From an uncultured Christensenella sp. (lineage in GTDB: Bacteria; Bacillota_A; Clostridia; Christensenellales; Borkfalkiaceae), in NCBI GenBank assembly GCA_910579295.1, contig CAJTTC010000005.1, forward strand, positions 1 through 64,000: DNA of 64,000 bases. The letters are read 5' to 3'. A program made the translations under genes and the position numbers. Shown here piece after piece: positions 6,157 to 14,584 of this stretch. Position 1 is the stretch's first letter, and every line of letters begins with the position of its first letter. The notes beneath the pieces are model-generated. The model saw only the letters and a list, made by a program, of their open reading frames with translations. It did not search any database and was not told where the DNA came from.

Positions 6157-9003
6157 ATGAAAAAATCGATTAAAATTATTGCAGGAGTTACGGCGACGCT
6201 CCTGACGCTGGGCGTGGCGGGCTGTCAGAAAAACACGGTTTACCCCAACTTCATCAATAATTCGGGGCCGGGCATAACCAAGCCCGAAACTAAGGAAAAG
6301 TACGTCGTAAACGTGCAATCGGTTGGCGGCGCGAAGCTGAACGGCGTAAGAGTAAACGCGCTCTCGAACGGTCAGGTCGTAAGGCGCGGCATTTCCGTAG
6401 ACGGCGTTATCGACTTCCCCCTCGCTTTGGGCGAGTACGAATTGCAGGTTGACGAGGCCTCTCTTCCCGCGGGCTACAAGATGCCGACGGACACGTACAA
6501 GACCAGCGCGACGACGCGCGACGAAGTCACAATAGAGTTATCTTCCGAGCTTATTCCCGAAATAAACTCGGCTCTCTGCTCCTACACTCTCGGCACCATA
6601 ATGAGAGATTTCACGTTCACGGACTGTAACGGCGGCGAGGGCTATACTCTGTCAAAGCTGCTCAAAGAGAAAAAGGCGGTTGTGCTCAATTTCTGGTACC
6701 CGGGCTGTAATCCCTGCCGTGCGGAGTTCCCCGCGATACAGAAGGCTTACGCAAGCCGCGACGATATAGAAATTCTTGCAATCTGCTCTACGCATCAGGG
6801 CGATACCAACACCACTGTCAGCAAATTCAAGGAAGATTTAAAGCTGACCTTCCCTATGGGCATTGACACGGTGGGATTAAACAGAGCGTTCAACGTAGGC
6901 GCGTTCCCCACAACCGTAATAATAGACAGGTACGGAATGATTGCGGACAGACGTCAGGGCACTGAGACAACCGAGAGCTTTTGGACGCGTATGTTCAACA
7001 ACTATACCTCGGACAAATACCGCCAACCCGCCAACCCCGGCAGCGGCAACAATCCCGGCGATCCCGGAGACAGTGAAATAGAAAAGCCCGATATCGCAAT
7101 GCCCGACTCTTCCGTGCTGGAAGCCGCGGCAAACGCGCCCGGGTTCAACTGCACGTTCCGCGCGGAGAACGACGAATATTCATGGCCCTGGCTTGCGGGA
7201 AAGGACGAGGACGGCACCAGCTTTATATACTCCTCCAATTCGGACAAAGACAACTCTTATTCGATTGTCTACGCAGATATAGAAATGGAAAAGGGCGACG
7301 TACTGTCTTTCGATTACTACGTAGATTCCGAAGCCGACCACGACTATCTGCACGTTCTGCTTGACGGCGATCTGATGAGCGGCGAAGGCTACTCGGCAAC
7401 CAACGGCTGGATATCCAAAGACCTTTACGTTGCCGACTGCGACAAGTCGGTAGAGCTTGCGTTCGCATTCCGTAAGGACGACGCCGACCCCGACGAATAC
7501 ACGGGCGAGGACGTGGCGAGAATAAGAAATATTCACTTATCCGATATTAGCGGAATAAAGAAGCCCATTGACGTTATGCGCACTTGCGCCAGCGGCATTA
7601 CCGAGGGTAGTTTAAAATACGACAATTATGTAAACGCCGTATATAACGAAGACGACGGCTTCTACCACAAGGACACTAAGGACGGCGCGCTCATTTATAT
7701 TTCGCTCAGCCAGCTTACGCCTTGGACGGATATGCATACGAGCAGTACGACGGTCACGGGCAACACGACTTATTACAGCACGCTCTACTACCTCACATAT
7801 TACAACTACGCCGTTTATTCGGGCGATAATTTCAACGTTACGATAGGTGATTTGGACATAACCAGAACATTACAGAACTACTGGTCAATTCAGGGATATA
7901 TGCCTAGTCCTTATTACCTGTTGCCCGTCACCCGCGATTTGAAAAATTGGGCGCAGAAATTTGTCGAGGAATACGATAAGAAGCTTAACTTTACCGCACA
8001 CGACAAAGAGTGGCTTGAATTCTGCTACTATTACGATCACTACGGCAGTGAAAACTTCGAGCACGACGACGGCGATTGCTTCGTTAACGTCGACCGTACG
8101 CGCGGACTCAGCATAGAAAACAGCTTTGTAGCCTATGAAAAGAACGACCCCGAGATTGTAAAATCCGATAAGTATAACCCCAAAACGGGCAGAATGAAGG
8201 CGGAAATCAACTATCCCCTGCAAACGCAGAGAAACGGCTCTTACTACGAATTTAAGGCAAATCAGACAGGCGTTTATCAGATACGCGCCTACACGAAGGA
8301 TTGCTCGTCGAAGGGCACCGTTCCGGGCTTATCCATTTACAGCGCAAACGGAAACATAATAGATATAGCGGACGAGCCGCGCGATTTCGACCAGTTTATG
8401 GGCGTTGAGTACGACGATTTCAACTACTATCTGTCTTTGGAAGCCAACCAGACCGTTTATTTGTATCTGCAGGAAGCTCCGGCTGCTACGGGATATTATG
8501 AATTTGAGATAGAATACAAGGGAGCAACTTACGAAAAGCTTTATGTTTGCTCGACCTCCAGCGGCGCATGGAGCGGATCGTCAGAATATCTTGCAATCAG
8601 AGTTGCTTACGACTCCGACACCGACAGGTACTACGCCGCAGACAGAAGGGGCAACCCCGATATGAGCCGACCTATCTATATAGATATGACGCACACCAGC
8701 TATCTATACAGCGAAAAAACAGACGTAAACCTGCACCCGTTAGAGGACATTATCAATAAGGGATATTTCAACAATGTTGACACGACGGGAACGTATCAGT
8801 TGCAGCTCAGACAGTATCTTGCCGACGCTAAGGCTAACGGCGTAACGCTTTCCAACGGCGAAAAGTTACTTGGATTGGTTGAAGCGGATTCTACCATAGT
8901 AAAGATTATCAACGCGTATATAGACAAGTACGTAGACGGCGGTATGGGCAACGGCAACGGTTGGCTTGCGTTCGGCGTATATATGTGCGATTTGGGTCAA
9001 TAA
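6157..9003 (+). CDS. Large TlpA/thioredoxin-domain lipoprotein
   Basis: 948-aa secreted lipoprotein. Residues 1-23 are a signal peptide with lipobox VAGC (Cys23). Residues 45-130 form a beta-rich domain with a transthyretin/prealbumin-like look. Residues about 140-290 are a TlpA/ResA-like thioredoxin domain with the redox pair Cys184-Asn-Pro-Cys187 in VLNFWYPGCNPCRAEFPAI and the cis-Pro region FNVGAFPTTVIID. A Pro/Gly/Asn linker near 293-305 leads into about 640 residues of extracellular beta-sandwich-like sequence rich in Y, D and N, with no family recognised. The thioredoxin part is probably a disulfide reductase or oxidase outside the membrane; the rest may bind a ligand. The 9027 lipoprotein follows 23 nt downstream. 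It converges on the polyferredoxin-thioredoxin operon, a possible electron donor. Confidence 0.85.
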   Translation: MKKSIKIIAGVTATLLTLGVAGCQKNTVYPNFINNSGPGITKPETKEKYVVNVQSVGGAKLNGVRVNALSNGQVVRRGISVDGVIDFPLALGEYELQVDEASLPAGYKMPTDTYKTSATTRDEVTIELSSELIPEINSALCSYTLGTIMRDFTFTDCNGGEGYTLSKLLKEKKAVVLNFWYPGCNPCRAEFPAIQKAYASRDDIEILAICSTHQGDTNTTVSKFKEDLKLTFPMGIDTVGLNRAFNVGAFPTTVIIDRYGMIADRRQGTETTESFWTRMFNNYTSDKYRQPANPGSGNNPGDPGDSEIEKPDIAMPDSSVLEAAANAPGFNCTFRAENDEYSWPWLAGKDEDGTSFIYSSNSDKDNSYSIVYADIEMEKGDVLSFDYYVDSEADHDYLHVLLDGDLMSGEGYSATNGWISKDLYVADCDKSVELAFAFRKDDADPDEYTGEDVARIRNIHLSDISGIKKPIDVMRTCASGITEGSLKYDNYVNAVYNEDDGFYHKDTKDGALIYISLSQLTPWTDMHTSSTTVTGNTTYYSTLYYLTYYNYAVYSGDNFNVTIGDLDITRTLQNYWSIQGYMPSPYYLLPVTRDLKNWAQKFVEEYDKKLNFTAHDKEWLEFCYYYDHYGSENFEHDDGDCFVNVDRTRGLSIENSFVAYEKNDPEIVKSDKYNPKTGRMKAEINYPLQTQRNGSYYEFKANQTGVYQIRAYTKDCSSKGTVPGLSIYSANGNIIDIADEPRDFDQFMGVEYDDFNYYLSLEANQTVYLYLQEAPAATGYYEFEIEYKGATYEKLYVCSTSSGAWSGSSEYLAIRVAYDSDTDRYYAADRRGNPDMSRPIYIDMTHTSYLYSEKTDVNLHPLEDIINKGYFNNVDTTGTYQLQLRQYLADAKANGVTLSNGEKLLGLVEADSTIVKIINAYIDKYVDGGMGNGNGWLAFGVYMCDLGQ

Positions 9004-9026
9004 AATAAATTATAGGAGAACTTATT

Positions 9027-9455
9027 ATGAAAAAGATTATTAAAGCGCTTACCATTGCGGTATTGGCTGTTGCGGCAGTATTTGCGTGCGTATTCGCCGC
9101 AGGTTGTACGGACAAAGAAGCTAAATACAACTTCACAATCGTATATGCCGACGGCACGGCGGTAAACGGACAGACGGACGGCGCGAACGGCGGCAAGGTT
9201 TCGCTTCAAATCTGCACTAACAACGAAACCAACTGCATTCCTCTCGACCTTCAGGGTATATTTGCCGATGCAAACGGCAAGCTTTCCCTGACTCAACAGC
9301 AAGTAAACGATGTATTTACTACCTCAGGGCTAACCATTACCGAAGACGTCACAGAGTTTGATTTCGACGTAATGAACGTCCCCGGCTGTATAGAAAAAGT
9401 CATCTGTAAAGTAAACGGATTCGGTGATTATACCGTAACGCTTGAAGCCGCTTAA
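9027..9455 (+). CDS. Small lipoprotein, unknown function
   Basis: 142 aa with signal peptide and lipobox FAAGC (Cys27). ATG 9027 has a good ribosome site (AGGAG 7-8 nt upstream). The mature part is about 115 residues, mostly beta, starting with FTIVYADGTAVNG, which resembles the early beta-rich domain of the upstream lipoprotein. It contains several cysteines (QICTNNETNC, NVPGC, VICK) that could form disulfides. No family is recognised. It is co-directional with the TlpA lipoprotein 23 nt upstream and ends at a strong terminator. It is a plausible substrate or partner of that redox protein. Confidence 0.75.
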   Translation: MKKIIKALTIAVLAVAAVFACVFAAGCTDKEAKYNFTIVYADGTAVNGQTDGANGGKVSLQICTNNETNCIPLDLQGIFADANGKLSLTQQQVNDVFTTSGLTITEDVTEFDFDVMNVPGCIEKVICKVNGFGDYTVTLEAA

Positions 9456-9470
9456 ACATTAAACAATTTA

Positions 9471-9510
9471 TATTCCCGCGCAGTTCACTGCGCGGGAATA
9501 TTTTATTATT
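9471..9510 (+). terminator. Terminator of the lipoprotein operon
   Basis: TATTCCCGCGCAG and CTGCGCGGGAATA form a 13-bp stem with a TTCA loop, followed by TTTTATTATT. Confidence 0.9.
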
Positions 9511-9540
9511 ACTTCTTCACTTTAACTTATCAAGACTTTT

Positions 9541-9600
9541 ATCCCTCATTCGGCGCTTCGCGCCATCTTCCCCCTTAAAATCAAGAGGGAAGGCAAGTAA
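9541..9600. repeat. REP-like palindromic intergenic element
   Basis: Contains the small palindrome GGCGCTTCGCGCC followed by CTTCCCCCTTAAAATCAAGAGGGAAG, two adjacent inverted repeats. From memory, elements of this style (CCCTC...CTTCGC...CTTCCCCC...AGGGGGAAG) are dispersed in many gut Clostridia genomes. Only one copy is seen in this window, so the repetitive nature is inferred. Confidence 0.45.
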
Positions 9601-9715
9601 GTTTTTGACCCTCTACCCTCGCCCGTCCTAAGTGAATGGCAAAAAGCACGCCCCCTACCCCCTCGCCTTTTAATACTCACTGTTAAATTGCGGTTTACAT
9701 TTCACAAATAAATAA

Positions 9716-9749
9716 CTGCGCCTTACCGTTGAGCAACAGCAAGGCGCAG
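9716..9749 (-). terminator. Terminator of the polyferredoxin operon
   Basis: CTGCGCCTT (9716-9724) and AAGGCGCAG (9741-9749) form a 9-bp stem just past the minus-strand stop at 9768. On that strand a T-rich tract follows; on the plus strand TTTATATT follows, so it may act both ways. The 312-nt gap 9456-9767 otherwise holds only the terminator at 9471 and the repeat at 9541. Confidence 0.75.
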
Positions 9750-9767
9750 TTTATATTGATAATATTG

Positions 9768-11879
9768 TTATTTGTTCTTAGCGGCTTCTATTGCGCTACG
9801 CAATTCGTCATCACTGCAAGGTCCTTGCTTAACAAAGGTTATCTTGCCGTCGGTATCGAGAATAACCGTCATAGGGAACGCGCCCTTGCCGCCGAGCATC
9901 GAATATACGTCAATCTCCCGCTCGTCCTGCGCATAGGTAAATTCGTACGAAGCCCACAATCTGCCGTTCTTATCGACGTTGTTGTCAAGGAAGTTCTGCA
10001 CGCCGTTCGTAGGCACACCCGACCAGTTGTGAATAACGGTCATATCGATTTCGCCCGCATACTCCTCGTACACGCTCTCAAATTCAGGCAATTCGTTCTT
10101 GCAGGGATCGCAACCCGTATACCAGAAATTGAGCACGACAACCTTGCCGCGGCTATCCGCAACCGAATAGGTCGCGCCCTCTTCCTTATTGTAAACGCCG
10201 AGGGTGAACAGCGGGCAATAGTCGCCCACGCCATACACCGCGCCGACCTGTGCGGCAATTATATCCTGCTTCAATTCAGCCGTATCGGGCGTACCCTCGT
10301 ACCGCTTTTTCAGCGCGCCGTTCGGCGAAATAACCGCAGTAACAGTCTTGGGCACGGATATATCTCCGCCAAATAGCGAATAGGCGTTCGTATCCATATC
10401 GTCCTGCGCGAACACTAAGTTATATGTGTCCCAACCGCGCTCGTCGATAAACTCCTGCACGTTGCGTTGGTCCTTATAAATCGAGTGGATTGCCACCACC
10501 TCAACCGCGCCAATATGGCTTGTTGCAAGCTCATTAAGCGCTTCCATACCGTTTACGCTCTCTTCGAGGTCGGTGCGCCAGAAGTACAGTATTTTTACGT
10601 TATTGCCGTCGCCCGTTGAGTAGCGCTCACCCTCCTCACTGACCGCCGACTTGTAGGTCGTAACGGTAAATGCAGGCACGGCAGCCACCCCTTTATCGGG
10701 CAGATTATAGCAAATCAGAGCGGTTATGAGCAACACCGTGGCAAGCGTCCACGCGACGAACTCAACGACGAAACGGGGGCGTTTAAACGCTGCTTTAATC
10801 TTTTGCCACCTCTCGCCCTTGACCTTGACCTTGCCGCCGTCAGTCACCTCAGCGACGTTCTCTTCCGCCGTCTCTTCCGCAACCGAAATTTTCTCAACGG
10901 CGTCTGCGGGTTTAGCAGAAACCGTCGTTTCCGCATTGGACTTTGCAATCTCCAAAAGGGCTATCTTCTCGCTCTCGCCTTCGGCAAGTGCGGGTTGAGC
11001 AAGCGGGCTCGTATTCCGCAAAAATATTTTGCTCCCCTTCCAGCTTATCGCCTGTACGGGGCAGACGGAAATACACTCGCCACACTGAATACATTCGTGA
11101 TCGCCCACGTGTTTGATATCCATTTTACAGCCCTGAATGCACAGACCGCAGTCTATACACTTATTTTTATCCAGCTTTACGCCGAGCAGCGACACCTTGC
11201 AGAACAGCGAATAAATCGCGCCGAGCGGGCAGATAAAGCGGCAGAAAAAGCGGTAAATAAACACGCTTGCAACTACGACGGCTACAAGCACGCAGAATTT
11301 CCACGTGAACAGATAGCCGAGCATATCGTAGAAATCGGAATTTTTTATGTTTGCCAACAGGCTGACCGCGCCCTCGACAGTGCCCGCGGGGCAGATATAT
11401 TTACAGAACGACGGTATACCCGCATAGATAATCGGTATAGCGATAACTATTACCAACAGCACGTACTTGAAGTAGGAAAGTATGCGCGTGAAGCGGCTCT
11501 TTCTCAGCTTAGGCGTGCGTATCTTATACAACAGCTCCTGAATAAGACCGAACGGACACAGGAAGCCGCAGATAATCCTGCCGAGCAACAATCCGAATAA
11601 AATGAGTATGCCGAATATGTACGCGGGGGCGGTAGTGCGGCTCTGCGCAAGGGAATCCTGCAACGCGCCCAATGGACAAGCTCCGACCGCTCCGGGGCAG
11701 GAATAGCAGTTTAACCCGGGCACGCATACCTTTTTAGTATCGCCCGTGTAAATCTTGCCCGTAAAAAATCCCTTTATCTGGGCATTGTACAGCAGCGCGG
11801 CGTAAACCTGAATTAATCTGCGCTTTGAGGGCTTGTGGGCAATGAACCAATCTTTAACCTTAGCAAAAAACTTTTTCAT
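9768..11879 (-). CDS. Membrane polyferredoxin fused to two thioredoxin-like domains
   Basis: 703-aa fusion. Residues 1-230 are a NapH/NosR/YccM-type membrane region with about five helices and Cys clusters (CYSCPGAVGACP at 58-69, CGFLCP at 104-109, CKYICPAG, CRFICPLG). Residues 241-273 carry two classical 4Fe-4S motifs (CIDCGLCIQGC and CIQCGECISVC). A low-complexity E/A/V linker leads to a transmembrane helix at 371-391. Then come two TlpA-like domains, presumably outside the cell. Domain 1 (about 397-545) has lost its CxxC (FWRTDLEES). Domain 2 (about 553-700) keeps Cys590-Asp-Pro-Cys593 in LNFWYTGCDPCKNELPEF. The layout suggests that electrons from cytosolic ferredoxin or flavin pass through Fe-S clusters to an extracytoplasmic dithiol, an alternative to CcdA/DsbD. 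Second gene of the operon, 1 nt after 11881-12696. Confidence 0.85.
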   Translation of the reverse strand: MKKFFAKVKDWFIAHKPSKRRLIQVYAALLYNAQIKGFFTGKIYTGDTKKVCVPGLNCYSCPGAVGACPLGALQDSLAQSRTTAPAYIFGILILFGLLLGRIICGFLCPFGLIQELLYKIRTPKLRKSRFTRILSYFKYVLLVIVIAIPIIYAGIPSFCKYICPAGTVEGAVSLLANIKNSDFYDMLGYLFTWKFCVLVAVVVASVFIYRFFCRFICPLGAIYSLFCKVSLLGVKLDKNKCIDCGLCIQGCKMDIKHVGDHECIQCGECISVCPVQAISWKGSKIFLRNTSPLAQPALAEGESEKIALLEIAKSNAETTVSAKPADAVEKISVAEETAEENVAEVTDGGKVKVKGERWQKIKAAFKRPRFVVEFVAWTLATVLLITALICYNLPDKGVAAVPAFTVTTYKSAVSEEGERYSTGDGNNVKILYFWRTDLEESVNGMEALNELATSHIGAVEVVAIHSIYKDQRNVQEFIDERGWDTYNLVFAQDDMDTNAYSLFGGDISVPKTVTAVISPNGALKKRYEGTPDTAELKQDIIAAQVGAVYGVGDYCPLFTLGVYNKEEGATYSVADSRGKVVVLNFWYTGCDPCKNELPEFESVYEEYAGEIDMTVIHNWSGVPTNGVQNFLDNNVDKNGRLWASYEFTYAQDEREIDVYSMLGGKGAFPMTVILDTDGKITFVKQGPCSDDELRSAIEAAKNK

Positions 11880-11880
11880 A

Positions 11881-12696
11881 TCAACCCAGCCCTATGCACT
11901 CCGTACAGATATTTATAGCCTTTATGAACACCGCCCGCGCACTGCCGTTGAGCGCTCCCCAGATAATGAGAGCCACGGCGATGACGGCAAGCGCAATGCG
12001 TATGCCCAAAATCACCCACTTGTTTTCGAGTAACGCAACCGCCGCCTGCAATTTATTCGTATGTTCGACGGGCTTCTGCCCCTTTGTTAACTTTCTGACT
12101 GCGGGAATAATTTTCCTGACCGTAAACTTTTCATACACTGCCGCCATACACACGACTAACAGCCCCGCAAATACGCACGGAAACACGTGTTTAACCATAT
12201 TCAGCATTTCGTGCGTCACGTCGTTCTTGGGAAAATTCGACGGTATGCAGAGGTAAACTATGCCGTACACCGCCGCAATTCCGAACAGCGCCCACGCCGC
12301 ACATTTGAATGCAAACACCGTCTTGTTGGCGCGGATAACGGAATTAAAATCGGCTTCCTGTCCCTCGGGAGCGGCGTCGGGCATACGCTTTTTCAGTCGC
12401 GCAAACTGTAAATCGAGGCTGATTTTAGCCGCCTGTTGTTTGACGGGAAAAATTTCCCACAGCACAAAGCCGACGACTATACCCGCAATCCACAGCCAGA
12501 AAAATAAGTCTATCTTGGAGAGCGCCTCCACTACCCTCTCGCGCGAGAAGGGGTGCGCGCCCGTAAAGCCCTCCGCAGTACCCGTCAGGTACACAGTGAG
12601 AACCTGCCAGATGAACAGCGCGCCGACTACTATCGTAAACGCGCCGAATATTATTCCGTAACTCAAACGCACGGATTTGCAAGTTTTTTCACTCAT
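11881..12696 (-). CDS. Membrane protein with a CD1871A-like CxxC tail
   Basis: 271-aa integral membrane protein with about five or six hydrophobic segments (near residues 10-35, 65-80, 130-150, 165-190 and 228-247). The C-terminus reads FIKAINICTECIGLG. From memory, small clostridial proteins of the CD1871A family end in almost the same way (one helix, then a short tail with CxECIG), so this looks like a larger membrane protein carrying that module. Role unknown; the terminal Cys pair and the adjacent polyferredoxin suggest it docks or relays electrons. Ribosome site AAAGGAT lies about 9 nt before ATG 12696. First gene of the operon, with its promoter at 12813-12841. Confidence 0.75.
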   Translation of the reverse strand: MSEKTCKSVRLSYGIIFGAFTIVVGALFIWQVLTVYLTGTAEGFTGAHPFSRERVVEALSKIDLFFWLWIAGIVVGFVLWEIFPVKQQAAKISLDLQFARLKKRMPDAAPEGQEADFNSVIRANKTVFAFKCAAWALFGIAAVYGIVYLCIPSNFPKNDVTHEMLNMVKHVFPCVFAGLLVVCMAAVYEKFTVRKIIPAVRKLTKGQKPVEHTNKLQAAVALLENKWVILGIRIALAVIAVALIIWGALNGSARAVFIKAINICTECIGLG

Positions 12697-12812
12697 TGGT
12701 CAGTATCCTTTCCCTGCCGCTCACGACAAAAGCTTGCGGCATTAACCTACTTAAAAAAATATAGTTGATATCGCAACAGGGCTGTCGATCGCTCCTATAA
12801 CGATACGTATAT

Positions 12813-12841
12813 ATTATATCAACGTCGGCTTATAAAGTCAA
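12813..12841 (-). promoter_or_regulatory. Promoter of the polyferredoxin operon
   Basis: Minus strand TTGACT (12841-12836), 17-nt spacer, TATAAT (12818-12813), with a leader of about 110 nt. Confidence 0.8.
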
Positions 12842-12862
12842 GAGTATTGCCCCGCAACCGAC

Positions 12863-12892
12863 TTGACAAAGCTTGGCAAACGCATATATAAT
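12863..12892 (+). promoter_or_regulatory. Promoter of the cysteine desulfidase gene
   Basis: TTGACA (12863-12868), 18-nt spacer, TATAAT (12887-12892). It lies 21 nt from the -35 of the divergent polyferredoxin promoter. Confidence 0.8.
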
Positions 12893-12922
12893 TAATGCGG
12901 AATACGTAATTAAGGAAACACT

Positions 12923-14203
12923 ATGGATAAAACGCTTTATAGCAACTACGTCAACATACTCAAAGAGGAGCTGTTGCCCGCAATGGGCTGTACAGAGCCT
13001 ATCGCCATAGCTTACGCCGCCGCGCTTGCAAGGAATACGCTCGGTTGCCTGCCCGACCGCGTTGAAATAACCGTTTCGGGCAATATTTTAAAGAACGCAA
13101 AGAGCGTTGTCGTGCCCTCTACGGGAGGGTTAAAGGGCGTTGTTTCAGCCGCCGCCGCAGGAATTGCCGCGGGAAAGCACGAGCGCAAGCTTGAAGTGCT
13201 TAACGGCTTGACTGAAAGCGACGTAGCCTCGATTAAATCGTACATATCCTCCACCCAATTCAGCGTTAAGCCCGCCGATAACGGTTGCGTTTTCGAAATA
13301 GGTATACGCGTTTTCAAGGGCGAAAATCAGGCTTATGCAAGAATCACGGGGCATCACACAAACGTAGTTGAAATTTCAAAGGACGGCGTAAAGATTTTCG
13401 ACAAGTGCGCGGTTGAGGAGAACTCCGACGACGGAATGACCGACCGCTCCTGTCTGAGCGTTAAAAATATTATCGAATTTGCCGACAGCGTTGAAATATG
13501 CGATATCGAGGAAGTAATTTTGCGGCAAATAGAGTACAACTCGGCGATTGCAGAGGAAGGCTTAACGGGCGATTACGGCGCGAGAGTGGGCAAAGTCCTT
13601 TTGGATAGCTACGGCGACGGCGTGCATAACCTTGCCAAGGCTACCGCGGCGGCAGGCTCCGACGCGCGTATGAACGGCTGTTCCCTGCCCGTTGTTATCG
13701 TTTCGGGCAGCGGCAATCAAGGAATGACGGCTTCCCTGCCCATTGTTGTCTATGCGCAAAAAATGAACGTCCCCCGTGAAAAGCTCTTACGCGCGGTTGC
13801 TCTCTCCGACTTGATAACAGTGCATTTAAAGACGGGAATTGGCAGACTTTCGGCGTACTGCGGGGCGGTGAGCGCGGGTGCGGGCGCGGGCGCGGGCGTT
13901 GCATATTTGCACGGCGGCGGTTTTGAGGAAATTGCGCACACGATAATAAACGCTCTTGCGATAACTTCCGGGCTCATTTGCGACGGCGCTAAATCGAGCT
14001 GTGCGGCAAAGATTTCGGCGGCGGTTGACGCGGGGCTTTTGGGATACGAAATGTATAAGCGCGGCAGTCAGTTCGTCGGCGGCGACGGCATTCTCTGCAA
14101 CGGAGTAGAAAGCACTATCGACAACGTTTGCGACCTTGCACGCGTCGGAATGAAGGAAACCGACGAAGAAATTATCCGCCTTATGATTAAGGATTTAGCT
14201 TGA
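12923..14203 (+). CDS. L-cysteine desulfidase (UPF0597, CyuA/CdsB type)
   Basis: 426-aa enzyme of the UPF0597 family, related to the serine dehydratase alpha chain. It degrades L-cysteine to pyruvate, ammonia and hydrogen sulfide with an oxygen-labile [4Fe-4S] cluster instead of PLP. Visible marks: LLPAMGCTEPIAIAYAAA near the N-terminus, CSLPVVIVSGSGNQGMTAS, and SGLICDGAKSSCAAKISAA, whose cysteines are the expected cluster ligands, plus the glycine-rich CGAVSAGAGAGAGVAYLHGG. Length matches the family. Ribosome site AAGGAAA lies before ATG 12923. It is divergent from the redox operon, so both may respond to thiol status; no regulator gene is adjacent. Confidence 0.9.
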   Translation: MDKTLYSNYVNILKEELLPAMGCTEPIAIAYAAALARNTLGCLPDRVEITVSGNILKNAKSVVVPSTGGLKGVVSAAAAGIAAGKHERKLEVLNGLTESDVASIKSYISSTQFSVKPADNGCVFEIGIRVFKGENQAYARITGHHTNVVEISKDGVKIFDKCAVEENSDDGMTDRSCLSVKNIIEFADSVEICDIEEVILRQIEYNSAIAEEGLTGDYGARVGKVLLDSYGDGVHNLAKATAAAGSDARMNGCSLPVVIVSGSGNQGMTASLPIVVYAQKMNVPREKLLRAVALSDLITVHLKTGIGRLSAYCGAVSAGAGAGAGVAYLHGGGFEEIAHTIINALAITSGLICDGAKSSCAAKISAAVDAGLLGYEMYKRGSQFVGGDGILCNGVESTIDNVCDLARVGMKETDEEIIRLMIKDLA

Positions 14204-14281
14204 TGTTTCAGTTGCCCCCGTAATAGCCTTTAACTTCCGTTTGAGTAACCTCTATATGCGGTTTGATTTTTACAATAACAT

Positions 14282-14327
14282 AGCCCGCCATTCTCCGTTT
14301 AAGAAGATAGCGGGCTGTTTAATTAAT
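14282..14327 (+). terminator. Terminator after the cysteine desulfidase gene
   Basis: AGCCCGC (14282-14288) pairs with GCGGGCT (14310-14316), followed by GTTTAATTAATTTTT. It also lies at the 3' end of the convergent minus-strand operon. Confidence 0.65.
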
Positions 14328-14329
14328 TT

Positions 14330-14584
14330 TTAGCCGACCCAGAGCCACGCAATAAGCCCCATAATAGCAAAAACTATAATTACAATTATAAAGACGGGCA
14401 GATACGCCGCATATGCCGCGCGGATAAGCTGCCACTGCTCCTTTCGGCTGAGTTTTTGCTTGTGCTTGCGCGTGTCGTTATTCTTTTTTAAATGCGGGTC
14501 GTACCACCTGAACCCCTCCACGTTCATATCCACGAAAGTGGTTTCAGTGTCCAAATCGTCCTTTTTCTTATTCTTTTTTGCCAT
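14330..14584 (-). CDS. Small basic single-span membrane protein
   Basis: 84 aa. The N-terminal 50 residues are very rich in K, D, N and R (cytosolic), followed by one transmembrane helix (AAYLPVFIIVIIVFAIMGLIA) and WLWVG at the end. ATG 14584 overlaps the last 17 nt of the oppF-like gene, so it is the final gene of the importer operon and translationally coupled. No family is recognised. It could stabilise the transporter or the protease at the membrane. Confidence 0.65.
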   Translation of the reverse strand: MAKKNKKKDDLDTETTFVDMNVEGFRWYDPHLKKNNDTRKHKQKLSRKEQWQLIRAAYAAYLPVFIIVIIVFAIMGLIAWLWVG

